From: Tritrichomonas musculus
Lineage: Eukaryota > Parabasalia > Tritrichomonadida > Tritrichomonadidae
DNA length: 64,000 bases
NCBI GenBank assembly: GCA_039105265.1
Contig: JAPFFF010000062.1
Coordinates: 682,001 to 746,000, forward strand
Direction: 5' to 3'
The notes under the pieces are model-generated. The model searched no databases and was not told where the DNA came from. It saw only the letters and a list, made by a program, of their open reading frames with translations. Positions 31,546 through 42,768 of the stretch are shown piece after piece (position 1 is the first letter of the stretch; each line of letters starts with the position of its first letter). Both the position numbers and the translations under genes were made by a program.

Positions 31546-33324
31546 ATGATGGAAACTAATGCTTTTATTGATCTAAGCAAATTCGAAAAGGTAGATAAAA
31601 TTGGGAGTGGGAAGTTCGGATTGGTATATACTATCAAAGAAAAAGAGACAGGAATAATTTATGCAGCAAAAATAACAAAAGATCCACTCAATTTAGAAAA
31701 TGAATCACTGCTTTTGAACCTTAGGCGAGAAGTGAATCTACTTTCACAATTAAATCATCCAGCGATTCTTAAATTCATAGGATATAGTCCAAAAGATTTC
31801 AATTCAAATAATAATCCTGTTATTATTACAGAATACTCTAAATTTGGGTCATTGAGTAGCGTTTTGCAACTCGAAAAAGAATACTCCTCCCCAGATTTAT
31901 GGGATGATACGCAAAAGCTAATTAATATATACGGCATTGCTTCAGCAATGTCATATTTACACTCAAATGATATAATCCATCGAGATCTAAAACCCGATAA
32001 TATTTTAGAAAGTGATACTCTATGCCCGTTACTTGCAGATTTTGGTCTATCAAAAATTTCCCCCTCAGAAAATTATAAAACAGTTCAATCGATGATAGGA
32101 ATTAAAGGTACCCCTTTCTATATTCCTCCAGAAGCTTATACAAACGGCGAAAATAGTAAAGAAGGCGACGTTTACGCGTTTTCAATGATTGTTTATGAAA
32201 TGATGACTTGCGAAAAACCTTTTAGCAATTTCGAAAAAGGATATTTCGATTTTATGGAAATGGTGAATAACGGCGGGCGACCAGATTTCAATGTTGAAAT
32301 TGCAGAACGATATAAAAAATTAATTACTGATTGTTGGTCACAAAATCCGAGTGAAAGGCCTACTTTTTCAGAAATAGTTACTCAACTAAAAGAGGATGAG
32401 AGCTTTATTACTCCTTCTATTGATGAAGAAAGATTCCATAATTATATTAATTTAATTGAAAACGCAGAATGCTCTTTTAATCCACAATCAAGATTTCAAC
32501 ACGATATATTTGATGCAGAAAGCTTAGATACAGGCGAAAGAATCACTTTAAGAGTCAGGATTTACGAAGCCAAAAATTTACTGAAAATGAACTTTAGTGA
32601 AGCAGATTCCCCTTTCATTACGCTAAACCTAAAAAGTAAACCGGATAAAAGTAAAATGAGGACCAAAAAGCAAGCGAATACTTTAAATCCGGTTTGGAAT
32701 GAAGATTTTTATTATATTGGGGCAAAATCAAACGATAAGTTATGCATTAACATGTTTGACGACGATTTAAAAGTTCGTTGTAAGATGATGAACGAAATGC
32801 AAGTTCCTATTTCATCATCAATTGTAAAAAAAGGATATGATATTGAATACAAATTTTACAAAAATGCAGGAAGACTATTTTTTAGTCTTTTAACATCCTT
32901 GACTAAACACGGCTACCTTAAGATTCACGTCTTTGATGCAAAAAATCTGATAAAAACAGGTTTTCTTCTTTTTGGAAAGCCTAGCCCCTCAATTTCATTC
33001 AAAATCCAGAATTTGCCTAATTTTCAGGCAAAAACTTCTGTTAAGGAGAATGAAACAGATCCAGTATGGAATCAAGACTTCATTATTGAAGTTCCTGACA
33101 TAAATTACAACGCACTTCTTGTGGACTTGCTCGACGGCGATCGTGTCGTGAATGAAAGAAAAGTGACACTGTCTAATGTGCCGATATCTAAAATTCAAAT
33201 TTTTAATAGTAAAATTTTCGATAAAAGCAAAGTGATTGGGACGTTACACTACGGATTCGAACTTTGTGCAGGCTATCCCAAGCAATCTAATGAAGAAAAT
33301 AAAATGTATTTGTATCATTGTTAA
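31546..33324 (+). CDS. TKL-type protein kinase with two C-terminal C2 domains
   Basis: A 592-residue protein from the first ATG (31546; a second follows directly). Residues 10-275 are a complete kinase: GSGKFGLVY glycine loop, AAKITK lysine, HRDLKPDNIL catalytic loop, ADFGLSK, and GTPFYIPPEA activation segment end, followed by DVYAFSMIVYEMM. The shared tail of this kinase family follows (EERFHNYINLIENAE). Two C2 domains come next, at about residues 325-430 (LRVRIYEAKNLLK, then NTLNPVWNEDF, NMFDDD) and 455-560 (LKIHVFDAKNLIK, then ETDPVWNQDF). Some acidic calcium-site positions are present in the first; the second looks poorer. C2 domains usually bind membrane lipids, so this is probably a membrane-recruited kinase. 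All catalytic residues are intact. Confidence 0.9.
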   Translation: MMETNAFIDLSKFEKVDKIGSGKFGLVYTIKEKETGIIYAAKITKDPLNLENESLLLNLRREVNLLSQLNHPAILKFIGYSPKDFNSNNNPVIITEYSKFGSLSSVLQLEKEYSSPDLWDDTQKLINIYGIASAMSYLHSNDIIHRDLKPDNILESDTLCPLLADFGLSKISPSENYKTVQSMIGIKGTPFYIPPEAYTNGENSKEGDVYAFSMIVYEMMTCEKPFSNFEKGYFDFMEMVNNGGRPDFNVEIAERYKKLITDCWSQNPSERPTFSEIVTQLKEDESFITPSIDEERFHNYINLIENAECSFNPQSRFQHDIFDAESLDTGERITLRVRIYEAKNLLKMNFSEADSPFITLNLKSKPDKSKMRTKKQANTLNPVWNEDFYYIGAKSNDKLCINMFDDDLKVRCKMMNEMQVPISSSIVKKGYDIEYKFYKNAGRLFFSLLTSLTKHGYLKIHVFDAKNLIKTGFLLFGKPSPSISFKIQNLPNFQAKTSVKENETDPVWNQDFIIEVPDINYNALLVDLLDGDRVVNERKVTLSNVPISKIQIFNSKIFDKSKVIGTLHYGFELCAGYPKQSNEENKMYLYHC

Positions 33325-33934
33325 ATAAAACTTCAAATATTTTCATTTGATTTAATTTATTGCAATTTCCTTTTTTCTCTTTATCAAAAATTGATTTAAC
33401 CAGCATAGATATTATAAAAATATTTTTTTTTTTTATGAAATGACAAATACAGCCCATTCAAAAAGTGGAATTTGGGATTAAATTTATGTGGTTTTATGTA
33501 TATTTATCACATGTAACCTTGTAGATCTGAACAATTCGTTACTTTAATTATATCGATCTGAGATATAAAACTTGCTCAATCAGTTTTTTTAAACAAATGT
33601 AAAATCTTAAAATTGATTTTTGTTTGGAACGGTGCGAAGCTCTCAAATTCTTTTTAAATTACAATTTTAACTAATAAAAGAATTTAAAAGATATATCATG
33701 ATTATTTTAAAAAAACACCCAATTTCAATTTTGAAAATTAAAAATACAATTAAAGTGTTTCCACTATTAGGAAAGTTAAAATTGTGAAAACTCATTCAAT
33801 ATTTCTATGAGCTTATTCAAAAAATACTTTCTTAATTGTGGACGCACTTTATATGATATAAATCATATTGTTTACTTAAATATTTGCATAACTTAAAAGA
33901 TTAAAAAGATGTTTATAATGTTTGTCGTGAAATA
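33325..33934. other. Intergenic spacer between convergent genes
   Basis: AT-rich DNA with no gene seen. It holds the 3' ends of the kinase-C2 gene and of the minus-strand repeat protein. Confidence 0.6.
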
Positions 33935-36900
33935 TTAAAATAATTCATCATCACTTTCTAAATTTATTAGTGAAAAGCTATTGCTGCTTTCATTTGGTTT
34001 CATTTGAGAATCTTTTGCTGTTGAGGCCATTTGATAATATTTAGTTGCTGCTTCTTTATCTTGAGGAATTCCATCTCCTCTTTCTAGCATTCTACCATAT
34101 TTTTTCATAGATCCTGCATTACCTCTATCTGCTGCCATTTTAAAATATTTAGCTGCTTCTTTCTTATCTTGTGGAATTCCCTGACCATGTTCCAACATTA
34201 CGGCATAATTTCTCATAGACTTTTTATGTCCACCATCAGCAGCAGTTTTCCAATATCTGGCTGCTTCTCTCTGATCTTGGCAGACTCCAATTCCTTTATG
34301 AAGCATCCAACCATACTGACTCATCGAATAAAAATCACCTCTGTCAGCTGCAAGTTTATAATATCTGGCTGCTTCTTTTTTGTCCATGTCAACTCCATTT
34401 CCTTTGCTCAACATATCTGCATACACAGAAATAGATTTAATGTGACCATTGTCTGCCGCAAGTTTATAATATCTGGCTGCTTCTTTTTTGTCCATGTCAA
34501 CTCCATTTCCTTCTCCCAACATATCTGCATACACAGAAATAGATTTAATGTGACCATTGTCTGCCGCAAGTTTATAATATCTGGCTGCTTCTTTCTTATT
34601 TTGGTCAATTCCATCACCATTCATTATCATCAAAGCATATTGATACATTGATTCTGTGTGACCAATATCTGCCGACATTTTACAATATTTAATCAACTCT
34701 TTTTTATTGCTTTGAATAATTTCATCATCAGAAAGAACTTTTGTATAAAAAATTATGGCTTCTTTATTCCCTTCTTCTGCTGCATTCTTAATATATTGAA
34801 TCGATCTTTTTCTTATATCAATATTGATATTCTTATCTTGATATACTTCAAAATAATACTCTATCGTTGAATTAATATATTCATTACTTTGAAATATTTT
34901 CGCGCCTTTATTTATTTTCAGAGATTGCACAGAAATATGCTGTGGCAGTGAAACTATCCTTAGTGAATAACATTTATCGAATGCTTCTCTTCCAATTTTT
35001 AAAACAGATGAAGGAATGCAAATATTTAACAAAGAAGAGCATTGGGCAAAACACTTTATACCAATTGATGTTACAGATGATGGAATATTTATTTCAATAA
35101 GTTTTTTACATTTTTTAAAACATGAATCTCCTAATGATTTAACAGATGAAGGAATGGATATATGAGATAATAATGCGCATCCTTTGAAAACAGAATTTCT
35201 AATTGATTCCACAGATGGTGGAATATTTATTTCAATAAGTGAATTACATTCTTGGAAACATGAGTCTCCTAATGATTTAACAGATGAAGGAATGGATATA
35301 TGAGATAATAATGCGCATCCTTTGAAAACAGAATTTCTAATTGATTCCACAGATGGTGGAATATTTATTTCAATAAGTGAATTACATTCTTGGAAACATG
35401 AGTCTCCTAACGATTTAACAGATGAAGGAATCGATATATGAGCTAATGATGTACATTCTTTGAAAACAGAATTTCCAATCGATTCAATAGATGGTGGAAT
35501 ATTTATTTCAATAAGTGAATTACATTCTTGGAAACACGAGTCTCCTAATGATTTAACAGATGATGGAATCGATATATGAGATAATGAAGCACATCCTTTG
35601 AAAGCAGAATTTCCAATTGATTGCACAGAAATTGGAATTACAATATCAGTAAGCGAGAAAAGTCCACAAAAACTTTTGTCTTTGATTCTTAAAACAGATG
35701 GCTCAATTGTGATAAAATCTACATATTTCTGATGAATGGGATTAATTTCAGCAGTTTCATTGCCTCCAAAAATGATACTAATTTTGCAATTTGATTTTTG
35801 CTTCTTTATGCTCGAAACTTCATCCAAAATATCATCAAAATGTGATGATGGATGGCAAATTTCAAATATAAACTCTGAATAATTTCTTAAAAGAGAATAA
35901 AACTCAATTGATCTCAATTCTTTCTCAAAGTATAACTTTTCAACCAAATTTGACTTTATTCCAATTTTTTTCAAATTGCACTGATTTCTTTGGATGCTTT
36001 GAATAATTTCTGCCAAATTATTTGACTGATCTGGTATAAAAATATTATTTAAAAGACTGAAAGGAAGATTGGCTTTGGTAATTCTAATTGAGAAGAATGA
36101 GAGAAGATCAACAAGCTTCTTAATTATGCGATTATCATTTTGCTGGTTCATTTTAGATAATCCATAAAAACTTGCTGAAAGTATTTGGCTTAGTGAATCA
36201 TTCTGTTCATTAATTTTTTTGTCATTACTTGCCATTTCTTGCTTGATATCTTCAATTTTTGCTACATTTTCTTTTTGCATATTTAATATCAAATCTCTCG
36301 TTTCTTGCCTTTCTCTTTGCATTTCATCTTTCATCAATTGAATTTGAATTGCATTTTCCCGCTTAATTTGAACAATTTCATTATTTAATTCATCAATTTT
36401 ATTTTGCATTCTTTCCTTCAATTTCTCAATTTCATTTGATTTTTCTTTGTCTTTAAGAATCAGTTGGCGGGTTATTTCAATTGTACTTGTTAAAAAAATA
36501 GATCTTACAAAATTAAAATTCAAAGATGAGCCTAATTCCATTAACTTTGAATTTAAAAATTCAATTGGAACATTTTGTAATTTGACTCTCTCAAATAAAA
36601 TTACGGCTTCTGGCCCAATTTTTGTGAGACAATTGAATAGAAAAGAAATCATTTCAAGATTTTGTGAATGATGTTTTAAGCAATACTTGTTAAAAACTCT
36701 GTAAAGAGTTGACATAGGAATTTTAAATAATCTTTCGTCTGTGAAATAATCTTCCAAGCGTTCACTTAAAAGATCTTCATATATGTAAGATCTAATTTCA
36801 TTTGGGTTTTGAGTTGAAAGAAATTGTTCAATTAACTCCACATGATGAGATGAAATATATTGTTGCGACTGATCGACCAAATTTGTAACTTCATATTTAA

Positions 36901-37165
36901 TTGATAAAGAGTAAAGCGCTAAAGCATTATTTAATGTGAGTTGAATATCATGATTATGAATAAATGAAATGAACGTCTCAACAATATCAGACGAAATAAA
37001 TAGGATCATATCAAAATCATCAACAATATTAATATATTGAATAAACTCGTATTTTTTAAGCTCACGAGAAAAGAATTGTGAATTCATAACAAGTAATTGG
37101 AAGTCGATTTGATAAACATTATCTTTAAAAAGAAAATACTTTATATTTGCTTCGTTTTGTGTCAT
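33935..37165 (-). CDS. BTB-like / coiled-coil / BspA-LRR / Sel1-repeat protein
   Basis: A 1,076-residue protein from ATG 37165, chosen because an Inr-like TCATT lies 20 bases upstream. Residues 1-230 resemble the BTB/BACK-like N-terminus of trichomonad proteins (FLFKDNVYQIDFQLLVMNS, then SLSIKYEVTNLVDQ). Residues about 235-325 are a long coiled coil (ERMQNKIDELNNEIVQIKRE). Residues about 485-735 carry BspA-type leucine-rich repeats; a 46-residue double unit (IPSSVKSLGDSCFQECNSLI...) is present three to four times, almost identical in DNA. Residues about 775-1050 are Sel1 repeats of 36 residues (AARYYKLAADNGHIKSISVY). Such combinations suggest a cytosolic scaffold. The near-identical units imply recent expansion or homogenisation. 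No break is seen. Confidence 0.85.
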   Translation of the reverse strand: MTQNEANIKYFLFKDNVYQIDFQLLVMNSQFFSRELKKYEFIQYINIVDDFDMILFISSDIVETFISFIHNHDIQLTLNNALALYSLSIKYEVTNLVDQSQQYISSHHVELIEQFLSTQNPNEIRSYIYEDLLSERLEDYFTDERLFKIPMSTLYRVFNKYCLKHHSQNLEMISFLFNCLTKIGPEAVILFERVKLQNVPIEFLNSKLMELGSSLNFNFVRSIFLTSTIEITRQLILKDKEKSNEIEKLKERMQNKIDELNNEIVQIKRENAIQIQLMKDEMQRERQETRDLILNMQKENVAKIEDIKQEMASNDKKINEQNDSLSQILSASFYGLSKMNQQNDNRIIKKLVDLLSFFSIRITKANLPFSLLNNIFIPDQSNNLAEIIQSIQRNQCNLKKIGIKSNLVEKLYFEKELRSIEFYSLLRNYSEFIFEICHPSSHFDDILDEVSSIKKQKSNCKISIIFGGNETAEINPIHQKYVDFITIEPSVLRIKDKSFCGLFSLTDIVIPISVQSIGNSAFKGCASLSHISIPSSVKSLGDSCFQECNSLIEINIPPSIESIGNSVFKECTSLAHISIPSSVKSLGDSCFQECNSLIEINIPPSVESIRNSVFKGCALLSHISIPSSVKSLGDSCFQECNSLIEINIPPSVESIRNSVFKGCALLSHISIPSSVKSLGDSCFKKCKKLIEINIPSSVTSIGIKCFAQCSSLLNICIPSSVLKIGREAFDKCYSLRIVSLPQHISVQSLKINKGAKIFQSNEYINSTIEYYFEVYQDKNINIDIRKRSIQYIKNAAEEGNKEAIIFYTKVLSDDEIIQSNKKELIKYCKMSADIGHTESMYQYALMIMNGDGIDQNKKEAARYYKLAADNGHIKSISVYADMLGEGNGVDMDKKEAARYYKLAADNGHIKSISVYADMLSKGNGVDMDKKEAARYYKLAADRGDFYSMSQYGWMLHKGIGVCQDQREAARYWKTAADGGHKKSMRNYAVMLEHGQGIPQDKKEAAKYFKMAADRGNAGSMKKYGRMLERGDGIPQDKEAATKYYQMASTAKDSQMKPNESSNSFSLINLESDDELF

Positions 37166-37182
37166 TGAAAACTGAATTATAA

Positions 37183-37187
37183 AATGA
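37183..37187 (-). promoter_or_regulatory. Inr-like initiator for the Sel1/LRR gene
   Basis: TCATT on the minus strand with its A 20 bases before the ATG at 37165. It decides the start in favour of that ATG over the open codons upstream. Confidence 0.5.
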
Positions 37188-37281
37188 AATTGAAAGAATA
37201 TAACCAAATAAGTCTTGAAAAAAAATGACTATTTTCATATATATTTTTTTAAATAATACAGATTTTTTGAATTTAATGAAA

Positions 37282-37363
37282 GGCACGATGGCCGAGTGGT
37301 TAAGGCGTGGGATTTGAGTCCCCATGGGTTTATCCCTCATCAGTTCGAATCTGGTTCGTGTCG
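37282..37363 (+). tRNA. tRNA-Ser (anticodon UGA)
   Basis: An 82-base class II tRNA. The acceptor stem GGCACGA pairs with TCGTGTC, followed by discriminator G. The D arm is GCCGAGTGGTTAAGGC. The anticodon loop TTTGAGT gives UGA. A long variable arm (TGGGTTTATCCCTC) and a T arm with loop TTCGAAT follow. Discriminator G, the long variable arm and UGA all identify serine. The last anticodon-stem pair is A-C instead of A-U, a single mismatch. A T run follows directly. Confidence 0.95.
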
Positions 37364-37372
37364 TTTTTTTTT
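37364..37372 (+). terminator. RNA polymerase III terminator of tRNA-Ser
   Basis: Nine T residues begin immediately after the discriminator base. Confidence 0.85.
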
Positions 37373-37869
37373 AAATCAATAACGGTTTAAAAATTTGAAA
37401 ATTAACTTAAGGAATGAAGATACAATTGTCGTATGGCGATAAACGGAATCAATAAATTCTGCAAAGGGAACAAAAATCCTATAAATGGCTATTCTGATTA
37501 ACGGATTTATAATATATTCAATTTTTTTTTTTCTAAATAGTTATATTTATTGATTAATAAGAGAAACTTTTTATATCTATGCAATTAGTTGAGGTATTTT
37601 TCAAAGAAAATTCAATTAAAATTGAGATCTTTGAAATTTTAAATCATTTCAATTCATTGAATAACCAAATTCATTTCTTAATTTTTTGGATTGAGAAATA
37701 TTTTATGTTTCTTAACAAAGTTACAGAGCGATTTTTCAGAAATAGAATAAAAATTGCAAAATCATATTATGCAATTACTCATAACTCATTCAATATTTAT
37801 TATAGCCACTTTAAAAAAAAATTAGGTTCTTATTGGATAGTATACCTACATATTGAAATTCTTTATTCT
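37373..37869. other. Intergenic region, no supported gene
   Basis: A plus-strand open frame of about 107 codons at 37579-37902 is Phe/Lys/Asn-rich low-complexity translation of AT-rich DNA. Part of it overlaps coding-like patches on the other strand, so I do not call it a gene. Confidence 0.5.
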
Positions 37870-38340
37870 AAACAAAATTCATTGTATAAAAAATTTTTTT
37901 AAGAAAATTTGAATAGATATCTTTTTCTTTCAATTTCTGATTGAAAAAGTTGCCCACATCAGAAGTTAAGGCAGGATAATTCAATGCTTCTTCAATAAAA
38001 GATTCAATTGGAATTGAATCGATATTTGGCTTGAACGATAGAAAATTGAATGCTTTATCATATGTTGGAAGTATTCCCTTTGGCAGCTGTTCATTAATGA
38101 TTCCAAAGTTAAAAAATAATTCTCAAAAAACGAGTTTTCAATATCGTAAAGATAATGCAAAACTGGAGGAATCAAATCATTTTCATTGAAGCCGTTATAA
38201 TCAATGAAAAGGTTTGAATTTGAACTATAATTCGAGTTTTGATAATAAGAATTATTGTCAACCCAATCTCTTTAATCATCACATGTCACATTCACAATTT
38301 CTTCAGGTGATAATGAAAGTGATGATGAAAGATAAAGAGA
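37870..38340 (-). pseudogene. Unassigned broken gene
   Basis: Minus-strand patches in two frames read as one polar protein (SSLSLSPEEIVNVTCDD, RDWVDNNSYYQNSNYSSNSN, IPPVLHYLYDIENSFFENYF, LPTYDKAFNFLSFKPNIDSI). A stop and a frame change separate them. The family is unknown, and the beginning of the gene is not visible. Confidence 0.4.
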
Positions 38341-39064
38341 TTTGCTATCATTATATTATTTTTACCTTAAATAAATATATGAAAACTTTGTAATATATGA
38401 AAGTAAATACATCTAAATGAATTTATTATGGAGAAAATCATTCTGAGAATGAAAAATTTTGAAATTGTAATTCATCATAAATAATTGGATAAAATTTCTC
38501 ATACACATAAAATATTATCTATATATTATTCTCTCTTATATTTAAAATATTTCCAAATTTTGTATAAAAGTTGTTTTTATAAAAAAAAAATATGTATTTC
38601 TGCACACCTACATGCTAAAATCACCAAATTTTATGCAAAGATTTCATAATATCAAAAGCAAAAACGCAATTTTAGAAATCAATGCTTTCTTTATAAAAAG
38701 ATTACAAAATAATATAATTGTATTTAGATTGATCATCACCATACTCAAATAAAAATCTCTGCTAATTACTTAAAAATTGATTTTAATCTTATTATTAACT
38801 TTTTTTGAAATATATTTCTTATTCTCATCTATCTCATTAATTCTTTCTAATTATCACATATTTCATTTAATAAGATTAGATGGTATTAGGCTTTTACGCC
38901 ATAGCAAAATGGGGTATGGTTTTTTAAAGAAATGGCATAAATGCATGCTGAACATAGACAAGTTTTCATAATAAAATAAAAATATCTCGATTCCAAATCA
39001 TTACGCAATTTTACAATATCTTTAAAATTTTTAATGAAATAAAAATATCATTTAAATAAATTGT
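38341..39064. other. Intergenic AT-rich region
   Basis: There is no supported gene. A small GC-richer patch at about 38880-38965 could encode RLDGIRLLRHSKMGYGFLKK but has no context. Confidence 0.5.
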
Positions 39065-39262
39065 TTAGTAGTTTTGATCATTTGCATTGTTATCATCTTT
39101 AACACGACTAATCTCGTATCCAAAGTGTTTTGCTATATCTTTAAGGACATTTATTTTGCATTTTAATATTTCTTCAATTCCAATACCTAATTTTTTACTT
39201 GATAGTAGAACTGTCAAAATTTCATGATTTTGTAATTCTAATGCTTTATCAAAAATAGTCAC
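39065..39262 (-). CDS. C-terminal segment of the ankyrin locus
   Basis: A 66-codon minus-strand stretch ending in a stop at 39065. ALELQNHEILTVLLSSKKLG is an ankyrin-like helix pair. NVLKDIAKHFGYEISRVKDD followed by an acidic/Asn tail looks like the natural C-terminus of the protein whose N-terminus lies at 42.8-44.0 kb. It is not joined to that part by one open frame; minisatellite arrays and ankyrin segments lie between. No ATG-based start of its own is evident. Confidence 0.5.
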   Translation of the reverse strand: MTIFDKALELQNHEILTVLLSSKKLGIGIEEILKCKINVLKDIAKHFGYEISRVKDDNNANDQNY

Positions 39263-42200
39263 ATATAAAACAAAATGTAACTTTATTGAAAGATATGATT
39301 TTGAATTTTACTGAAAGATATGATTTTGAATTTCATTGAAAGATATGATTTTGAATTCCATTGAAAGATATGACTTTGAATTCCATTGAAAGATATGACT
39401 TTGAATTTCATTGAAAGATATGATTTTGGATGTAATTGAAAGATATTATCTTGAATGTAATTGAAAGATATGATTTTGAATTTCATTGAAAGATATGATT
39501 TTGAATGTCATTAAAAGATATGATTTTGAATATCATTGAAAGATATGATTTTGAATTTCATTGAAAGATATAATTTTGAATGTCATTAAAAGATATGGTT
39601 TTGAATATCATTGAAAGATATGATTTTGAATTTTATCGAATGATATAATTTTGAATGTAATTGAAATATATGATTTTGAATAGTATTGAAAGATATGATT
39701 TTGAATAGTATTGAAAGATATGATTTTGAATTTCATTGAAAGATATGATTTTGAATGTAATTGAAATATATGATTTTGAATTTTATCGAATGATATAATT
39801 TTGAATGTAATTGAAATATATGATTTTGAATAGTATTGAAAGATATGGTTTTGAATATCATTGAAAGATATGATTTTGAATTTTATCGAATGATATAATT
39901 TTGAATGTAATTGAAATATATGATTTTGAATAGTATTGAAAGATATGATTTTGAATGTAATTGAAATATATGATTTTGAATAGTATTGAAAGATATGATT
40001 TTGAATAGTATTGAAAGATATGATTTTGAATTTCATTGAAAGATATGATTTTGAATATCATTGAAAGATATGATTTTGAATTTTATCGAATGATATGATT
40101 TTGAATGTAATTGAAAGATATGATTTTCAATTTTGTAAAAATTATGAAAAATATATCCAACATTGAAATCAAGTTTGTCATTAGTTAATAAAAGTTTCAC
40201 GATTTCAATGTTTTCTTTTTCAACTGCCAAATATAATGCTGTCTTATAAATTACTATTATATCAAAATTTCATTGAAAGATATGATTTTGAATGACATTC
40301 AAAGATATGATTTTGAATTTCATTGAAATATATGATTTTAAATCTTATTGAAAGATATGATTTTGAATATCATTGAAAGATATAATTTTGAATGTAATTA
40401 GAAGATATGATTTTGAATTTCATTGAAAGATATGATTTTGAATGTAATTGAAAGATATAATTTTGAATGTAATTAGAAGATATGATTTTGAATTCCATTG
40501 AAAGATATGATTTTGAATGTAATTGAAAGATATAATTTGGAATGTAATTAGAAGATATGATTTTGAATTCCATTGAAAGATTTGATTTTGAATATCATTG
40601 AAAGATATAATTTTGAATGAAATTAAAAGATATGATTTTAAATCTTATTGAAAGATATGATTTTGAATGTAATTGAAAGATATGATTTTCAATTTTGTAA
40701 AAATTATGAAAAATATATCCAACATTAATGTCAAGTTTGTCATTAGTTAATAAAAGTTTCACGATTTCAATGTTTTCTTTTTCAATTGCAAAATATAATG
40801 CTGTTTTAAAAATTATTATTATATCAAAATTTCATTGAAAGATATGATTTTGAATGTAATTAGAAGATATGATTTTGAATTCCATTGAAAGATATGATTT
40901 TGAATGTAATTGAAAGATATAATTTGGAATGTAATTAGAAGATATGATTTTGAATTCCATTGAAAGATTTGATTTTGAATATCATTGAAAGATATAATTT
41001 TGAATGAAATTAAAAGATATGATTTTCAATATAATTGAAAGATATGATTTTGAATGTAATTGAAAGATATGATTTTCAATTTTGTAAAAATTATGAAAAA
41101 TATATCCAACATTAATGTCAAGTTTGTCATTAGTTAATAAAAGTTTCACGATTTCAATGTTTTCTTTTTCAATTGCAAAATATAATGCTGTTTTAAAAAT
41201 TATTATTATATCAAAATTTCATTGAAAGATATGATTTTGAATGACATTCAAAGATATGATTTTGAATTTCATTGAAATATAATATTTTGAATAGTATTGA
41301 AAAATATGATTTTGAATATCATTAAAAGATATGATTTTGAATTCTATTGAAAGATATGATTTTGAATTCTATTGAAAGATATGATTTTGAATTCCATTGA
41401 AAGATATGATTTTGAATGTAATCAGAAGATAAATTTTGAATATAATTGAAAGATATGATTTTGAATGTAATTGAAAGATATGATTTTCAATTTTGTAAAA
41501 ATTATGAAAAATATATCCAACATTAATGTCAAATTTGTCATTCATTAATAAAAGTTTCACGATTTCAATATTCTCTTTTTCAATTGCAAAATATAATGCT
41601 GTTTTAAAAATTATTATTATATCAAAATTTCATTGAAAGATATGATTTTGAATGACATTCAAAGATATGATTTTGAATTTCATTGAAATATATGATTTTA
41701 AATCTTATTGAAAGATATGATTTTGAATATCATTGAAAGATATGATTTTGAATGTCATTGAAAGATATGATTTTGAATGTCATTGAAAGATATGATTTTG
41801 AATTCCATTGAAAGATATGATTTTGAATTCTATTGAAAGATATGATTTTGAATGTAATTGAAAGATATAATTTTGAATATAATTGAAAGATATAACTTTG
41901 AATTTTTTTGAAAGATATGATTTTGAATGTAATTGAAAGATAAGATTTCCAATTATATAAAAAATATGAAAAATATATCCAACATTGATGTCAAGTTTGT
42001 CATTCATTAATAAAAGTTTCACTATTTCAATGTTTTCATTTTCAACAGCCAAATATAATGCTGTCTTATAAATTATTATTATATCAAAATTCTATTGAAA
42101 GATATGATTTTGAATTTCATTGAAAGATATATTTTTGAATGTTATTAAATGATATGATTTTGAATTCCATTGAAAGATATTGTTTTGAATGGCATTGAAA

Positions 42201-42765
42201 GATATGATTTTGAATTTTATCGAATGATATGATTTTGAATGTAATTGAAAGATATGATTTTCAATTATATAAAAAATATGAAAAAATATTAAGATTATTG
42301 ATGTCAAGTTTGTCATTTGTTAATAAAAGTTTCACGATTTCAATGTTTTCTTTTTCAACTGCCAAATATAATGCTGTCTTATAAATTACTATTATATCAA
42401 AATATCATTGAAAGATATGATTTTGAATGACATTCAAAGATATGATTTTGAATTTCATTGAAATATATGATTTTAAATCTTATTGAAAGATATGATTTTG
42501 AATGTAATTGAAAGATATAATTTTGAATGTAATTAGAAGATATGATTTTGAATTCCATTGAAAGATATGATATTCAATTTCATAAAAATTATGAAAAATA
42601 TATCCAACATTGATGTCAAGTTTGTCATTGGTTAATAAAAGTTTCACGATTTCAAAGTTTTCCTTTTCAACAGCCAAATATAATGCTGTCTTATAAATTA
42701 TTATTATATCAAAATTCTATTGAAAGATATGATTTTGAATTTCATTGAAATATATGATTTCAACA
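39263..42765 (-). repeat. 25-bp minisatellite arrays alternating with ankyrin-coding segments
   Basis: The plus-strand unit is close to ATTGAAAGATATGATTTTGA followed by five variable bases, with an exact 25-bp period (for example 39321, 39346, 39371, 39396). I estimate about 100 copies in eight blocks. The blocks are separated by seven similar segments of about 95 bp at roughly 40158-40252, 40720-40815, 41108-41205, 41518-41615, 41980-42078, 42297-42388 and 42605-42700. On the minus strand these read ALYLAVEKENIEIVKLLL followed by TNDKLDINV, the ankyrin unit of DUF3447 proteins. Three minisatellite units read as 25 residues (KIISFN, NHIFQ, SKSY motifs), and stops occur where the variable bases create CAATGA in frame. 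Confidence 0.9.
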
Positions 42766-42768
42766 AAA

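Noticed and set aside
34169-34651. Plus-strand frame of 160 codons
   Set aside because: It is the antisense of the Sel1 repeats, whose sense frame is continuous over 1,076 codons.
37125-37340. Minus-strand open frame overlapping the tRNA
   Set aside because: It reads through the tRNA antisense and the 5' flank of the Sel1/LRR gene.
38880-38965. Possible small RNA gene or tRNA-like patch
   Set aside because: No cloverleaf or promoter boxes could be drawn.
39263-42765. Several open frames of 65-140 codons on the minus strand inside the minisatellite, taken as separate genes
   Set aside because: They are translations of the 25-bp repeat, most begin at non-ATG codons, and they all end at the same CAATGA variant.
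39263-42765. CRISPR array
   Set aside because: The repeats are contiguous with a 25-bp period and have no unique spacers of constant length. The setting is eukaryotic.
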